A stretch of DNA of 64,000 nt from Novosphingobium sp. SG707 (GTDB taxonomy: Bacteria; Pseudomonadota; Alphaproteobacteria; Sphingomonadales; Sphingomonadaceae), in NCBI RefSeq assembly GCF_012275515.1, contig NZ_JAAZQL010000010.1, positions 104,910 through 168,909 of the forward strand, given 5' to 3'. Position numbers and translations under genes: made by a program. Below are positions 32,695 to 40,466 of this stretch, one piece after another; position 1 is the first letter of the stretch, and the number at the start of each line of letters is the position of its first letter. The notes beneath the pieces were generated by a model. That model made no database searches. It worked only from the letters and a program-made list of their open reading frames with translations, and was not told the DNA's origin.

Positions 32695-35600
32695 TCAGAA
32701 CTGATAGCGCGCCCCGACAAACCATTGCGCGCCGGTCTTGGTAAATTCCCGCGGCAGATATTGTGTCCCGTCGCCGGTATCATAGATACGCTCTTTTTCA
32801 TTGGTGATATTGATGCCCTGAACGTTCAGGCTCAGCCGCTTGGTGAGGTTGTAATAGGCCGAGAAGTCCACCTGCGTCGGGCCATATTTACGCTCCTGCA
32901 CATTGCCATTGCCACCGGGCTGGCTGAGCAGATAATCGTCACGCTTGTTGATCGAGACACGGACACCAAGTTTACCGGTGTCATAATAGCCGGTGAAATT
33001 GTACGAATTGGGCGAAAGGCCCGTCGAATCCCGCGCCGAAACATAGGTATAGTTCGAGGCAATGCCAAAGCTGGACCACCAGCCCTTGAGGAAGGTGAAA
33101 GGCACGTTGAGCGTGACTTCCAGCCCCTTGACGCTGTTGCCGCCCGGCGCGTTGACCGCTGTGGCGAACGTATAGGGCACCTTGGCCGGATCAGCCTGAT
33201 AGGAGGGGCTGTAGCGCGGATCGGCATAGATCGCGGCCCAGAATTCCTGCGGCACCATCTTGGTCACCACCGAATTGGTCAGCGAGGTGACAATATCCTT
33301 CTTGAACGCGCCCACCGCGATCAGGCCACCCTTGCCGAAATACCATTCGAAATTGACGTCGAAATCATTGGATTGATAGGGCTTCAATTCCGGATTGCCC
33401 AGATTGCCCACGGTGCGCGTGGTATATTCAAAGGTCGGGCTGGCGATATTGAGCGAGGAAAGGCCCGGCCGCGTCATCGAACGGGCATAGGAAAAGCGCG
33501 CCAGAAAATCGGGCGTGATGTTCAGCACCAGATTGGCCGCCGGCAGGAAATTGCCATAGGAACGCTCGACCTGAACCGGCGACCCGGCAAGGACCGCGCG
33601 CGAAGTAAGATCGGTGCGCACATAACGCGCGCCCGCATTGGCGCGCAGCGTCATGCCACCGATGTCAAATTCGCCGTTGACTTCGCCATAGCCGCCCATG
33701 GTCTTTTCGATCACGGTCCAGTCAGCGCTGGTATTATCGACATAATTGGAGGAAATCAGGCCCGAGCGCGCAATGGCGTCGAAATTCATCACCGCAAAGG
33801 TGGGCAGGCCGCCCGAAACCACGCCATCGCCGAAATGGGCAATCGGGAACGCCTGCATATAGGAGGAAGGCGCAAAGCTGGGCAGATCGCCCTGCGCCTC
33901 GCTGTAGCGCACCATGCGGCGGTTGAAGGCCACGCCGATCTTGGCGTTGAACTTGTTGTCGGTATAGGTCAGGTTGGCCTTGGTGGTGAAATTGTCCTTC
34001 ACCACATTGTTGAGCCGGTTCGCCGCCGTCAGGGCATTGATATAATTGGCGGTGTTGTTGGGATCATAGCTGCCGTAGCCGACCTTGGCCACGTCCGGGT
34101 TGCCGGTGTAGTCATAGGAATAGAAATGGGGCGACGAGCGCGCATAGAAGCGCAATTCGGTGCGATCGGCCGCATCGCGCGCAGTCCCCGCCATCGCGTC
34201 AAACTTCAGTTTGTCGGAGAAGCGATAGTCGCCCGAGAGCACATATTGCTGGAACTTCGACAGCGATGTCTGGTGGCGGCTTTCATACCACGAGGTCACA
34301 TCGTTGAAGGATGCGGCCACCAATTGCTTGCCATCGGGCGCGACCGTGAAGGACAAAGGCGTCTGGCCGACGAAATTGCCGGGCGCGCCATGGGTCAGCA
34401 GCCATTCCATCGAATTATAGCTGTAGCGATCATTGTCGAGCTGTGAATAGAGCACGTCAAAGCTGATCAGCATCCGGTCGGTCGGCTTGAACTGCAACGA
34501 TCCGGTGACGCCCAGGCGCTTTTGGTCATTGCCAAAGAAATCCGAACGCGGCAGGCGCGGCGCCCAGAGGCAATCGGTGGCCTTGGCCGCGCCGCATGGC
34601 GCGGGCGTGCCGGTCACGGTGGGGTTGCTGTTGGCCCAACTGTCGCCATTGATATAGGGCGTAGTCCAGAGCACGCTGGAAAAGCCCTCCTGATAGACGG
34701 TGCGGCGCGAATAGGCCGCCGAGACCAGCACCCCGATCCGGTCATCGGCAAAAGTGTTCGAGAGCATCACCGTCACGCGCGGATCGACCTTGCGGGTCAT
34801 CGCATTATAGCCGCCCTGCCCGCTGGCGACAAAGTGAAAGCCTTTGAAGTCAAAAGGCTTGGCCGAATAGAGATCGACCGTACCGGCAATCCCCCCCTCC
34901 TCGATGGAGGCGCGCTGGGTCTTGTTGACATCAATGCGGTTGAACAATTCGGAGGCAAAGACATGGAAGTCAAAGGCACGGCCCGCGTTCAGCGTAAAGC
35001 CGCCCGAGTCCAGCCCGTCCGAGCTGGCCGGAACCTCCATGCCGTTCAGGGTCGTGCGGGTGAAATCGGGCGAAAATCCGCGCAGGGTGATGTTGCGCCC
35101 CTCGCCGCCCTCGCGGGTGATGGCCACGCCCGGCAGGCGCTGGATCGATTCCGACAGGTTGAGATCGGGCATCTTGGCCATATCCTCGGCCACGATGCTT
35201 TCCGTCAGGTTCACCGCCGAGCGCTTGATATCCTGCGCCTTCATCAGCGTGCGGCGAAAGCCCTTGACGATAATGTCGGCGGCGGGCGCCTCATCGGGCG
35301 CGGACAAAGGCTCGGCTGCAACGGGTGCGGCCTCGGCCATGGCGGCGCGCTCGCCGGTCATCAGTGCGGGCCCCGGATGGACCGACACTGCGCGCACTGG
35401 CTGCAACGAGGGCGCGGCGGGGCGGGCGGTGATCGCGTAGGAATGCGGCCCGATCTGCTGGGCCACCAATCCGGTGCCCGCAAGCATCCGGCCCAGCGCC
35501 TCGTCCACGGTCATATCGCCGCGCACGGCATTGGTGCGCACGCTTTGCGTGAATTTGCGCGGGGCGATGATCTGGACATCCCCCTGATGGCCCAGCGCGC

Positions 35601-35733
35601 CGATGGCCGTGGTGGCCGATTGCGCCTCGATGGCGAACTGGCGCGTCTGGCCCGCGGCATGGGCCGGCATCGCGGCCAGCACAACCATCGCGCTCGACGC
35701 AAGAAAAACTCCACGCATAGTGGAATGCATCAT
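32695..35733 (-). CDS. TonB-dependent transducer-type receptor 4 with STN signalling domain
   Basis: 1012 residues. A signal peptide (about 1-26, PAHA|AG) is followed by an STN domain (about 30-100: FAIEAQSATTAIGALGHQG and VDEALGRMLAGTGL), then the plug from about 150 (DIIVKGFRRTLMKAQDIKRSAVNLTES; ITLRGFSPDFTRTTLNGMEV) and the barrel. The STN domain, as in FecA, contacts an inner-membrane anti-sigma; the FecR and sigma genes are directly upstream. GGGAGGG precedes two adjacent ATG codons (35733, 35730). The plug type is the long carbohydrate-receptor class of sphingomonads and Caulobacter. Downstream pectin esterases suggest a pectin oligosaccharide ligand rather than iron. Confidence 0.93.
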   Translation of the reverse strand: MMHSTMRGVFLASSAMVVLAAMPAHAAGQTRQFAIEAQSATTAIGALGHQGDVQIIAPRKFTQSVRTNAVRGDMTVDEALGRMLAGTGLVAQQIGPHSYAITARPAAPSLQPVRAVSVHPGPALMTGERAAMAEAAPVAAEPLSAPDEAPAADIIVKGFRRTLMKAQDIKRSAVNLTESIVAEDMAKMPDLNLSESIQRLPGVAITREGGEGRNITLRGFSPDFTRTTLNGMEVPASSDGLDSGGFTLNAGRAFDFHVFASELFNRIDVNKTQRASIEEGGIAGTVDLYSAKPFDFKGFHFVASGQGGYNAMTRKVDPRVTVMLSNTFADDRIGVLVSAAYSRRTVYQEGFSSVLWTTPYINGDSWANSNPTVTGTPAPCGAAKATDCLWAPRLPRSDFFGNDQKRLGVTGSLQFKPTDRMLISFDVLYSQLDNDRYSYNSMEWLLTHGAPGNFVGQTPLSFTVAPDGKQLVAASFNDVTSWYESRHQTSLSKFQQYVLSGDYRFSDKLKFDAMAGTARDAADRTELRFYARSSPHFYSYDYTGNPDVAKVGYGSYDPNNTANYINALTAANRLNNVVKDNFTTKANLTYTDNKFNAKIGVAFNRRMVRYSEAQGDLPSFAPSSYMQAFPIAHFGDGVVSGGLPTFAVMNFDAIARSGLISSNYVDNTSADWTVIEKTMGGYGEVNGEFDIGGMTLRANAGARYVRTDLTSRAVLAGSPVQVERSYGNFLPAANLVLNITPDFLARFSYARSMTRPGLSSLNIASPTFEYTTRTVGNLGNPELKPYQSNDFDVNFEWYFGKGGLIAVGAFKKDIVTSLTNSVVTKMVPQEFWAAIYADPRYSPSYQADPAKVPYTFATAVNAPGGNSVKGLEVTLNVPFTFLKGWWSSFGIASNYTYVSARDSTGLSPNSYNFTGYYDTGKLGVRVSINKRDDYLLSQPGGNGNVQERKYGPTQVDFSAYYNLTKRLSLNVQGINITNEKERIYDTGDGTQYLPREFTKTGAQWFVGARYQF

Positions 35734-35787
35734 CAATCCCTCCCGAATATCCCGCCTTCATGGCTCGCTTTTGTCAGCAGCCTTAAA

Positions 35788-35813
35788 GAGACATGACGAA
35801 TAAAAATCCTTCG
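35788..35813 (-). promoter_or_regulatory. ECF sigma-factor promoter of TonB receptor 4
   Basis: On the minus strand: CGAAGGATTTT-N7-CATGTCTC, 55 bases upstream of the receptor start. The same two boxes with the same 7-base spacer lie before the sigma gene (37420-37445). The spacing puts a GAAGGAT -35 and a TGTCTC -10 in register for an ECF sigma factor. The gap to FecR is 103 bases, so the receptor can be transcribed separately from sigma and FecR. Confidence 0.82.
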
Positions 35814-35836
35814 CCAAAAAATTCATTCTCCATTCA

Positions 35837-36784
35837 TTATTTCGATTTCACCAAGCGGATTACGCGCGGATCGCTATCATCAATCCCCACATTCAAACTG
35901 GCCTTGACCGCTTCTGCAAAACCTTGCGGGTCATTGATGCGAAACAGGCCGTCGAACTGCTCATCGGCCACCGCCGCATCGGCGATGATGATCTGGCGCT
36001 GGTTATACCGGTTGAACTCATCGGCCGCCTCGCTCAGACTGGTGCCGTTGAGGTCGATCATACCGCTGCGCCATGCCAAAGAGCGGTCCACCGCCGAGGC
36101 TCGGTCGCTCTCATGATGAACCACGGCCGTATCGCTCAGCAAAGCACGCTCGCCAGCAACAAGGCGCAGGCGCAGGCTCTCGTCTTCCTCGGACCAGCTT
36201 TCCACCACGCCCTCGGTCACCAGCACCTCGACGCCCGTCTCGCGCCGCCGCACCGAAAAGGCGGTGCCCACCGCGCGGGCGCGCACCTTGCCCGCCGCCA
36301 CGGTAAAGGGGCGCGCGGCATCCTTGGCCACATCGAACCACGCCTCGCCCTGGGCGATCTCGATCTCGCGGCTGCCCTTGGCCATGCGCACGGTCAGTTC
36401 GGAGCCGGAATTGATCGTCATCACACTGCCATCGGCCAGAGGCACCCGGCGGATCTCGCCCACGCGGGTGGCAAAGCTGCTGCGCGCATCAAGCCAGCGC
36501 CCGGCCCCCACCACCGCCGCGACCGAGGCCGCCATCGCCCCCAGAAACCCGCGCCGCCGCCAGAAAGCCGGAGCTGCCGGGGCCTCCTCGACAATTTCCT
36601 CCTGCGCCACCGGCGTTGCCGCCACCCATGCCGCATGGACTTGAAGCAGCAGCCCTTCGCGCCCCGCGCCGCCGTCAAGCCAGAGCTGCAACTCGGCCTC
36701 ATCGGCCTCGCCCCAGTTCTCGCCATCCATCCGCGCGACAAAGCGGGCGGCCATATCGCGGTCATGTTCGGTGGCCGGTTTCAT
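35837..36784 (-). CDS. FecR-family anti-sigma factor / signal transducer
   Basis: 315 residues. Seen: a cytoplasmic N-terminal domain (about 10-60, AARFVARMDGENWGEADEAELQLWL) that would hold the sigma factor, a membrane helix at about 77-95 (FLGAMAASVAAVVGAGRWL), the FecR domain (VPLADGSVMTINSGSELTV, then RPFTVAAGKVRARAVGTAFSVRR), and a C-terminal STN-contacting domain. It holds the ECF sigma inactive until the receptor STN domain signals. The ATG overlaps the sigma stop (ATGA). The 80-residue upstream extension is antisense-like overlap with the sigma gene and is rejected. Confidence 0.92.
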   Translation of the reverse strand: MKPATEHDRDMAARFVARMDGENWGEADEAELQLWLDGGAGREGLLLQVHAAWVAATPVAQEEIVEEAPAAPAFWRRRGFLGAMAASVAAVVGAGRWLDARSSFATRVGEIRRVPLADGSVMTINSGSELTVRMAKGSREIEIAQGEAWFDVAKDAARPFTVAAGKVRARAVGTAFSVRRRETGVEVLVTEGVVESWSEEDESLRLRLVAGERALLSDTAVVHHESDRASAVDRSLAWRSGMIDLNGTSLSEAADEFNRYNQRQIIIADAAVADEQFDGLFRINDPQGFAEAVKASLNVGIDDSDPRVIRLVKSK

Positions 36785-37377
36785 CGCCCAGCCCCCATGC
36801 CGCGCTCGGCCTGATCCATGCGCTGGGCGCTTTGCGCCTCGGCGCTGGCCCATGCGGCGCGGATGGCGCGCACGCCCACCCAGACCTGCTTTTCCACCGC
36901 CTTCTCGCTCATGCCCAGATGGGCCGCGATGTCCTTTTGCGACCACCCTTCGATCTTGCGCAATTCCACCACGCGGCGGCACCGCTCGGGCAATCCGGCG
37001 ATGATCGCCATCACCCGCTGACATGTGATCCGGCTGCCCGCCTCATCCTCGGGCGAAACCATGCTTTCATCGCGCCAGTTCTCGATCTCACCGATCGCGT
37101 CGAGCGCCACCACCTGCGCCCGCTTGATCCGGCGCAGCATCATGTGGCGCAAACTGGCCATGAAATAGGCGCGCGGCGCGGTGATATGGTCCACCGACGG
37201 CAGGGAAACGATCTGGCAATAGGCTTCCTGCATAAGCTCATCAATATCCTCTGCCGACACCCGCGCACGGGCCAGCCATGCCCGCATACCGGCCTCATGC
37301 GGCACGATCTCGCGCGCCATCCATGCGGCCAGCATGCGCCTGCGCGCCAATGCGTTGATCACCTCGCCCTGCGTCAC
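36781..37377 (-). CDS. ECF sigma factor, FecI-like
   Basis: 198 residues with a GTG start. Seen: sigma region 2 (DIDELMQEAYCQIVSL, then APRAYFMASLRHMMLRRIKRA) and region 4 (IIAGLPERCRRVVELRKIEGWSQKDIAAHLGMSEKAVEKQV, HTH at about 145-165). It directs RNA polymerase to the boxes found before itself and before receptor 4. GGGGAGG lies just before the GTG; an ATG at 37335 is an alternative start. It overlaps FecR by 4 bases. The pair plus the STN receptor form a complete trans-envelope signalling unit. Confidence 0.9.
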   Translation of the reverse strand: MTQGEVINALARRRMLAAWMAREIVPHEAGMRAWLARARVSAEDIDELMQEAYCQIVSLPSVDHITAPRAYFMASLRHMMLRRIKRAQVVALDAIGEIENWRDESMVSPEDEAGSRITCQRVMAIIAGLPERCRRVVELRKIEGWSQKDIAAHLGMSEKAVEKQVWVGVRAIRAAWASAEAQSAQRMDQAERGMGAGR

Positions 37378-37419
37378 ACCCTCCCCCTGTCGCCGGGGTT
37401 TTCCCCTTTGGCCGCATAG

Positions 37420-37445
37420 GAGACATGGGCGCGCAAAATCCTTCG
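37420..37445 (-). promoter_or_regulatory. ECF sigma-factor promoter of the sigma-FecR operon (autoregulation)
   Basis: On the minus strand: CGAAGGATTTT-N7-CATGTCTC, 43 bases before the GTG of the sigma gene. It is identical in both boxes and spacer length to 35788-35813; the spacers themselves differ (GCGCGCC against TATTCGT), so only the boxes are conserved. Confidence 0.82.
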
Positions 37446-37493
37446 CGCCAGAGGGAAATTATTTTGCCTGCCTGTGTCGGGATGCGCGTTTTT

Positions 37494-38552
37494 TCAGGCG
37501 CCCAGCGTGACGATGAAATGCGAATGCCCGTCCTGCCAGCGGTATTGGGCCGCCCCGCCATGCGCCTGGGCAATCGCCTGCACCACGGCCAGCCCAAGGC
37601 CCGATCCGGTGCGATGGGTCTCGCGCGCCGCCGTGCCGCGGGTAAAGACGCTGAACAGATCGGCCCGCTGGTCCAGCGGCACGCCCGGCCCCTTGTCGAT
37701 CAGATGGATCGCCACGCCCCCGCCCTGATGCCGGACGACCAGCCGCAAGGCGCAGGGATCGGCATAATGGAGCGCGTTGTCGACCAGCGCCAGCAGCGCC
37801 TGACGCAGCCGCGCCATATCCACCCTTGCCCGGATCGCCGCGCTTTCAACGCTCAGGCTGAAGCCTGCCCGCTCGACGGTGGGGGCCATCATCGAGGCCC
37901 ATTCCTCCAACCCGACGCGCAGATCCACCTCGGCCACCTGCAATTCCAGCCGCCCGATGTCGGCCAGACTGACGCAGCGCAGATCCTCGACCAGCCGCGC
38001 CAGCCCGTCCACCTGCGTCAGCAGTCCGCGCAGCAGCATGTCATCCATCACGAACACGCCGTCCGACACGCCCTGCAGCCGCCCTTTGAGGATGGTGAGC
38101 GGGGTGCGCAATTCATGGGCGATCTGGGCGTTCCAGCTGATCGCATCATGGGCCGCCTTTTCCAGCCGTCGGGCCATGGCGTTGAAATCCTCGACCAGCA
38201 TCGCCGTTTCGCCCGGCGCATCGACCTGGGGCGCGGCGCGGGCCGAAAGATCGCCATCGGCAATCGCGCGCGCGGCGCGGCCCACTGCATGCATCGGCGC
38301 AACGATGGATCGCGCCATGCCCGCCGCAATCCATGCGCCAAGGCCGATGCCCATGCATGTCACCACCCCCATGATGACCAGATCCCAGCCATTGGGCAGG
38401 GCCGAAAAACCGGGCGGAAACAGTTTGGGCGCGCACCAGACCGCGATCGTATAAACGATGTAAAAGACGATGAAGGAGAACAGCACCGTCGCAATCGCCA
38501 CCGTTGCCATGGCCAGCGTCAGATGGCGCGAAATGTCGAATTTCACCTTCAT
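37494..38552 (-). CDS. Sensor histidine kinase, partner of the RND-pump response regulator
   Basis: 352 residues. Two membrane helices (about 13-36 and 57-80) flank a short periplasmic loop, then HAMP (about 80-135), the H-box IAHELRTPLTIL (His about 146), N-box LVDNALHYADP, and the ATP lid DKGPGVP with GSGLGLAVVQ. It autophosphorylates and signals to the regulator encoded just upstream. The start overlaps the regulator stop by 4 bases (ATGA). Like BaeS/AdeS it would sense envelope or drug stress through the small loop or the membrane. The pump genes are divergent. Confidence 0.92.
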   Translation of the reverse strand: MKVKFDISRHLTLAMATVAIATVLFSFIVFYIVYTIAVWCAPKLFPPGFSALPNGWDLVIMGVVTCMGIGLGAWIAAGMARSIVAPMHAVGRAARAIADGDLSARAAPQVDAPGETAMLVEDFNAMARRLEKAAHDAISWNAQIAHELRTPLTILKGRLQGVSDGVFVMDDMLLRGLLTQVDGLARLVEDLRCVSLADIGRLELQVAEVDLRVGLEEWASMMAPTVERAGFSLSVESAAIRARVDMARLRQALLALVDNALHYADPCALRLVVRHQGGGVAIHLIDKGPGVPLDQRADLFSVFTRGTAARETHRTGSGLGLAVVQAIAQAHGGAAQYRWQDGHSHFIVTLGA

Positions 38553-39226
38553 GCCCCGCTGCTCAGCCGATAGCCGACCCCCCGCACCCCGGCAGGCATA
38601 CCCGAAACCCCGGCCTCCTCCAGCTTGCGGCGCAATTTGCTGATATGGCTGTCGACCGTACGGTCCAGCGCGTCGGATCCGGGCAGGCAGGCATCGACCA
38701 GATCGCCGCGCGAAAACACCCGATGCGGATTGCGCGCCATATGCACCAACAGACGAAATTCGGTCAGCGTCAGCGGGATTTCGCGGCCATCGACACGGGC
38801 GATATGGCTCTCGGTGTCGATCTCGACAGGCCCTACGCGCAGCACAGCCCCGCCCCCCGTGCCGCCCGTACGGCGCAGGATCGCGCGCAGCCGCGCGACC
38901 ACCTCGACCGGGTTGAAGGGTTTGACCACATAATCATCCGCCCCGATGCGCAGCGCCTGCAATTTGTCGATATCCTGATCCAGCGCGGTGATCATGATGA
39001 CCGGCGTTTCGGCCTCGCGCCGGATCTGGGCCAGCACTTCCCAGCCGTCGATATGCGGCATCCCGACATCCAGCAGCACGATATCCGGCCGCAGCGCCCG
39101 GTGCAGATCGAGCGCCACCCGCCCGTCCCCGGCATGAACCGTGCGAAACCCCTCGCGTTCCAGATAGGCGCGCAGGATGTCGGCGATATCGCCATCGTCT
39201 TCGGCAATCAGGGCAAGCGCTGTCAT
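38549..39226 (-). CDS. OmpR-family response regulator (BaeR/AdeR-like)
   Basis: 225 residues: a receiver domain with AEDDGD, the phosphorylated Asp in LLDVGMP (about 53) and Lys of VVKPF (about 103), and a winged-helix DNA-binding domain (RTVDSHISKLRRKLEEAG, then GVRGVGYRLS). It is divergent from the RND pump by about 100 bases and very likely activates it, as BaeR and AdeR do. First gene of the two-gene regulator-kinase operon. Confidence 0.93.
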   Translation of the reverse strand: MTALALIAEDDGDIADILRAYLEREGFRTVHAGDGRVALDLHRALRPDIVLLDVGMPHIDGWEVLAQIRREAETPVIMITALDQDIDKLQALRIGADDYVVKPFNPVEVVARLRAILRRTGGTGGGAVLRVGPVEIDTESHIARVDGREIPLTLTEFRLLVHMARNPHRVFSRGDLVDACLPGSDALDRTVDSHISKLRRKLEEAGVSGMPAGVRGVGYRLSSGA

Positions 39227-39328
39227 GGCCTCCGTGTATCATTGCCCATTGGTATGCGGCCAGATGCCTCCACACAATCTCCACAAAACCTCCACACAAG
39301 GGCAATGCTAAGGGTGCATGGGGGCATC
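39227..39328. promoter_or_regulatory. Divergent promoter region of the response regulator and RND pump
   Basis: 102 bases containing the repeated phrase CCTCCACA-CAATCTCCACAAAACCTCCACACAA (cited in parts): CCTCCACACAA occurs twice, at 39268-39278 and 39288-39298, with a related CTCCACAA at 39280-39287. Direct repeats about 20 bases (two helical turns) apart are the usual binding pattern of OmpR-family dimers, so this is the likely regulator site. Confidence 0.6.
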
Positions 39329-40453
39329 ATGCGATACGATCACTTCCGATTTGCCCTTCCCCTTTCCACCCTCCTGCTGGCCGCATGTGGCGGCGATGGT
39401 GCGCCCACCGCGCCCCCGCCCGCCGAAGTGCTGATTACGCCTGCGCAGGATCGCCCCATCGCGCTGGCCGATGAATTGCCGGGCCGCGTGGTGGCCTTCC
39501 GCACCGCCGAGATCCGCCCGCAGGTGGGCGGCATCGTCCAGCGCCGCCTGTTCACCGAAGGCGCGATGGTGGCCCAGGGCCAGCCGCTGTTCCAGATCAA
39601 CCCGGCCCCCTTCCGCGCCGATGCGGCCAGCGCCTCGGCCACCCTCGCACGCGCGCAGGCCACCTATGCCCGCGCGAAAACGCAGGCGGATCGGTTGAAA
39701 CCGCTGGTGGGCGTCGATGCGATCAGCCGCCAGACCTTTGACGACGCCACCGTGGCGCGCGATCAGGCCGCCGCCGATGTGGCGCAGGCGCGCGCCGCGC
39801 TCGACCGGCGTCGTCTCGATCTGGGCTTTGCCCGCGTCACCTCGCCCATCGCGGGCCAGATCGGCGCGGCCACCGTGACCGAGGGCGCGCTGGTGGCCAC
39901 CACCGACACCAATCCGATGGCCACGGTGCAGCAGATCGACAAGGTTTACGTCGACGTGCGCCAGCCTGCGGCCCGGCTCGACGCGCTGCGCGCGGCGGTG
40001 GCCGAGGGCGCGGGTGCGGGCGCGGCCCCGGTGGAGATCATCACCGCCTCGGGCCAGCCCCATCCGGTCAAGGGCCGGTTGCTGTTCTCCGATGTCACGG
40101 TTGATCCGGGCACCGGCAATGCGGTGGTGCGCGTGCTGGTCGAAAATCCGGGCAACCGGCTCTTGCCGGGCATGTTCGTGCGGGCGCGCCTGCCGCGTCT
40201 GCGGATGCCCCATGCGATCATCGTGCCGCAACAGGCGGTGGGCCATGATGCGGCGGGCCGCGCGGTCATCCATGTCTGGAACGGCCGCGCCATCGAGGAG
40301 CGCCAGATCGAAGCGGGCGATGTAGTCGATGGCACGACCATCATCCTCAAGGGCCTGAAGGCGGGCGAGAAGGTGGTTGTGGTCGGCATGGACCGCGTGC
40401 TGCCCGGCGCGCCGGTCAAGGCACTGCCTTGGCGCCAGCCTGCAACACGCTGA
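39329..40453 (+). CDS. RND efflux periplasmic adaptor lipoprotein (MexA/AcrA type)
   Basis: 374 residues. Lipobox LLLAAC (Cys about 19) gives an inner-membrane-anchored lipoprotein. Seen: the barrel-sandwich half-motif PGRVVAFRTAEIRPQVGGIVQRRLFTEGAMV (key VGGIV and G-x-x-V), a helical hairpin with SRQTFDDA, LGFARVTSPIAGQIG, and the membrane-proximal domain. It links the inner-membrane pump and the outer-membrane channel. The start is set by the lipoprotein signal; the long upstream frame is antisense to the response regulator. The pump gene follows 13 bases later. Confidence 0.93.
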   Translation: MRYDHFRFALPLSTLLLAACGGDGAPTAPPPAEVLITPAQDRPIALADELPGRVVAFRTAEIRPQVGGIVQRRLFTEGAMVAQGQPLFQINPAPFRADAASASATLARAQATYARAKTQADRLKPLVGVDAISRQTFDDATVARDQAAADVAQARAALDRRRLDLGFARVTSPIAGQIGAATVTEGALVATTDTNPMATVQQIDKVYVDVRQPAARLDALRAAVAEGAGAGAAPVEIITASGQPHPVKGRLLFSDVTVDPGTGNAVVRVLVENPGNRLLPGMFVRARLPRLRMPHAIIVPQQAVGHDAAGRAVIHVWNGRAIEERQIEAGDVVDGTTIILKGLKAGEKVVVVGMDRVLPGAPVKALPWRQPATR

Positions 40454-40466
40454 GGGAGCGCCAATC

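Noticed and set aside
32566..34446. 626-residue open frame antisense to TonB receptor 4
   Set aside because: Lies wholly within the receptor gene on the other strand and lacks any protein-family feature.
38504..39328. 275-residue N-terminal extension of the RND adaptor gene
   Set aside because: Antisense to the response regulator and ahead of a clear lipoprotein signal; the adaptor starts at 39329.
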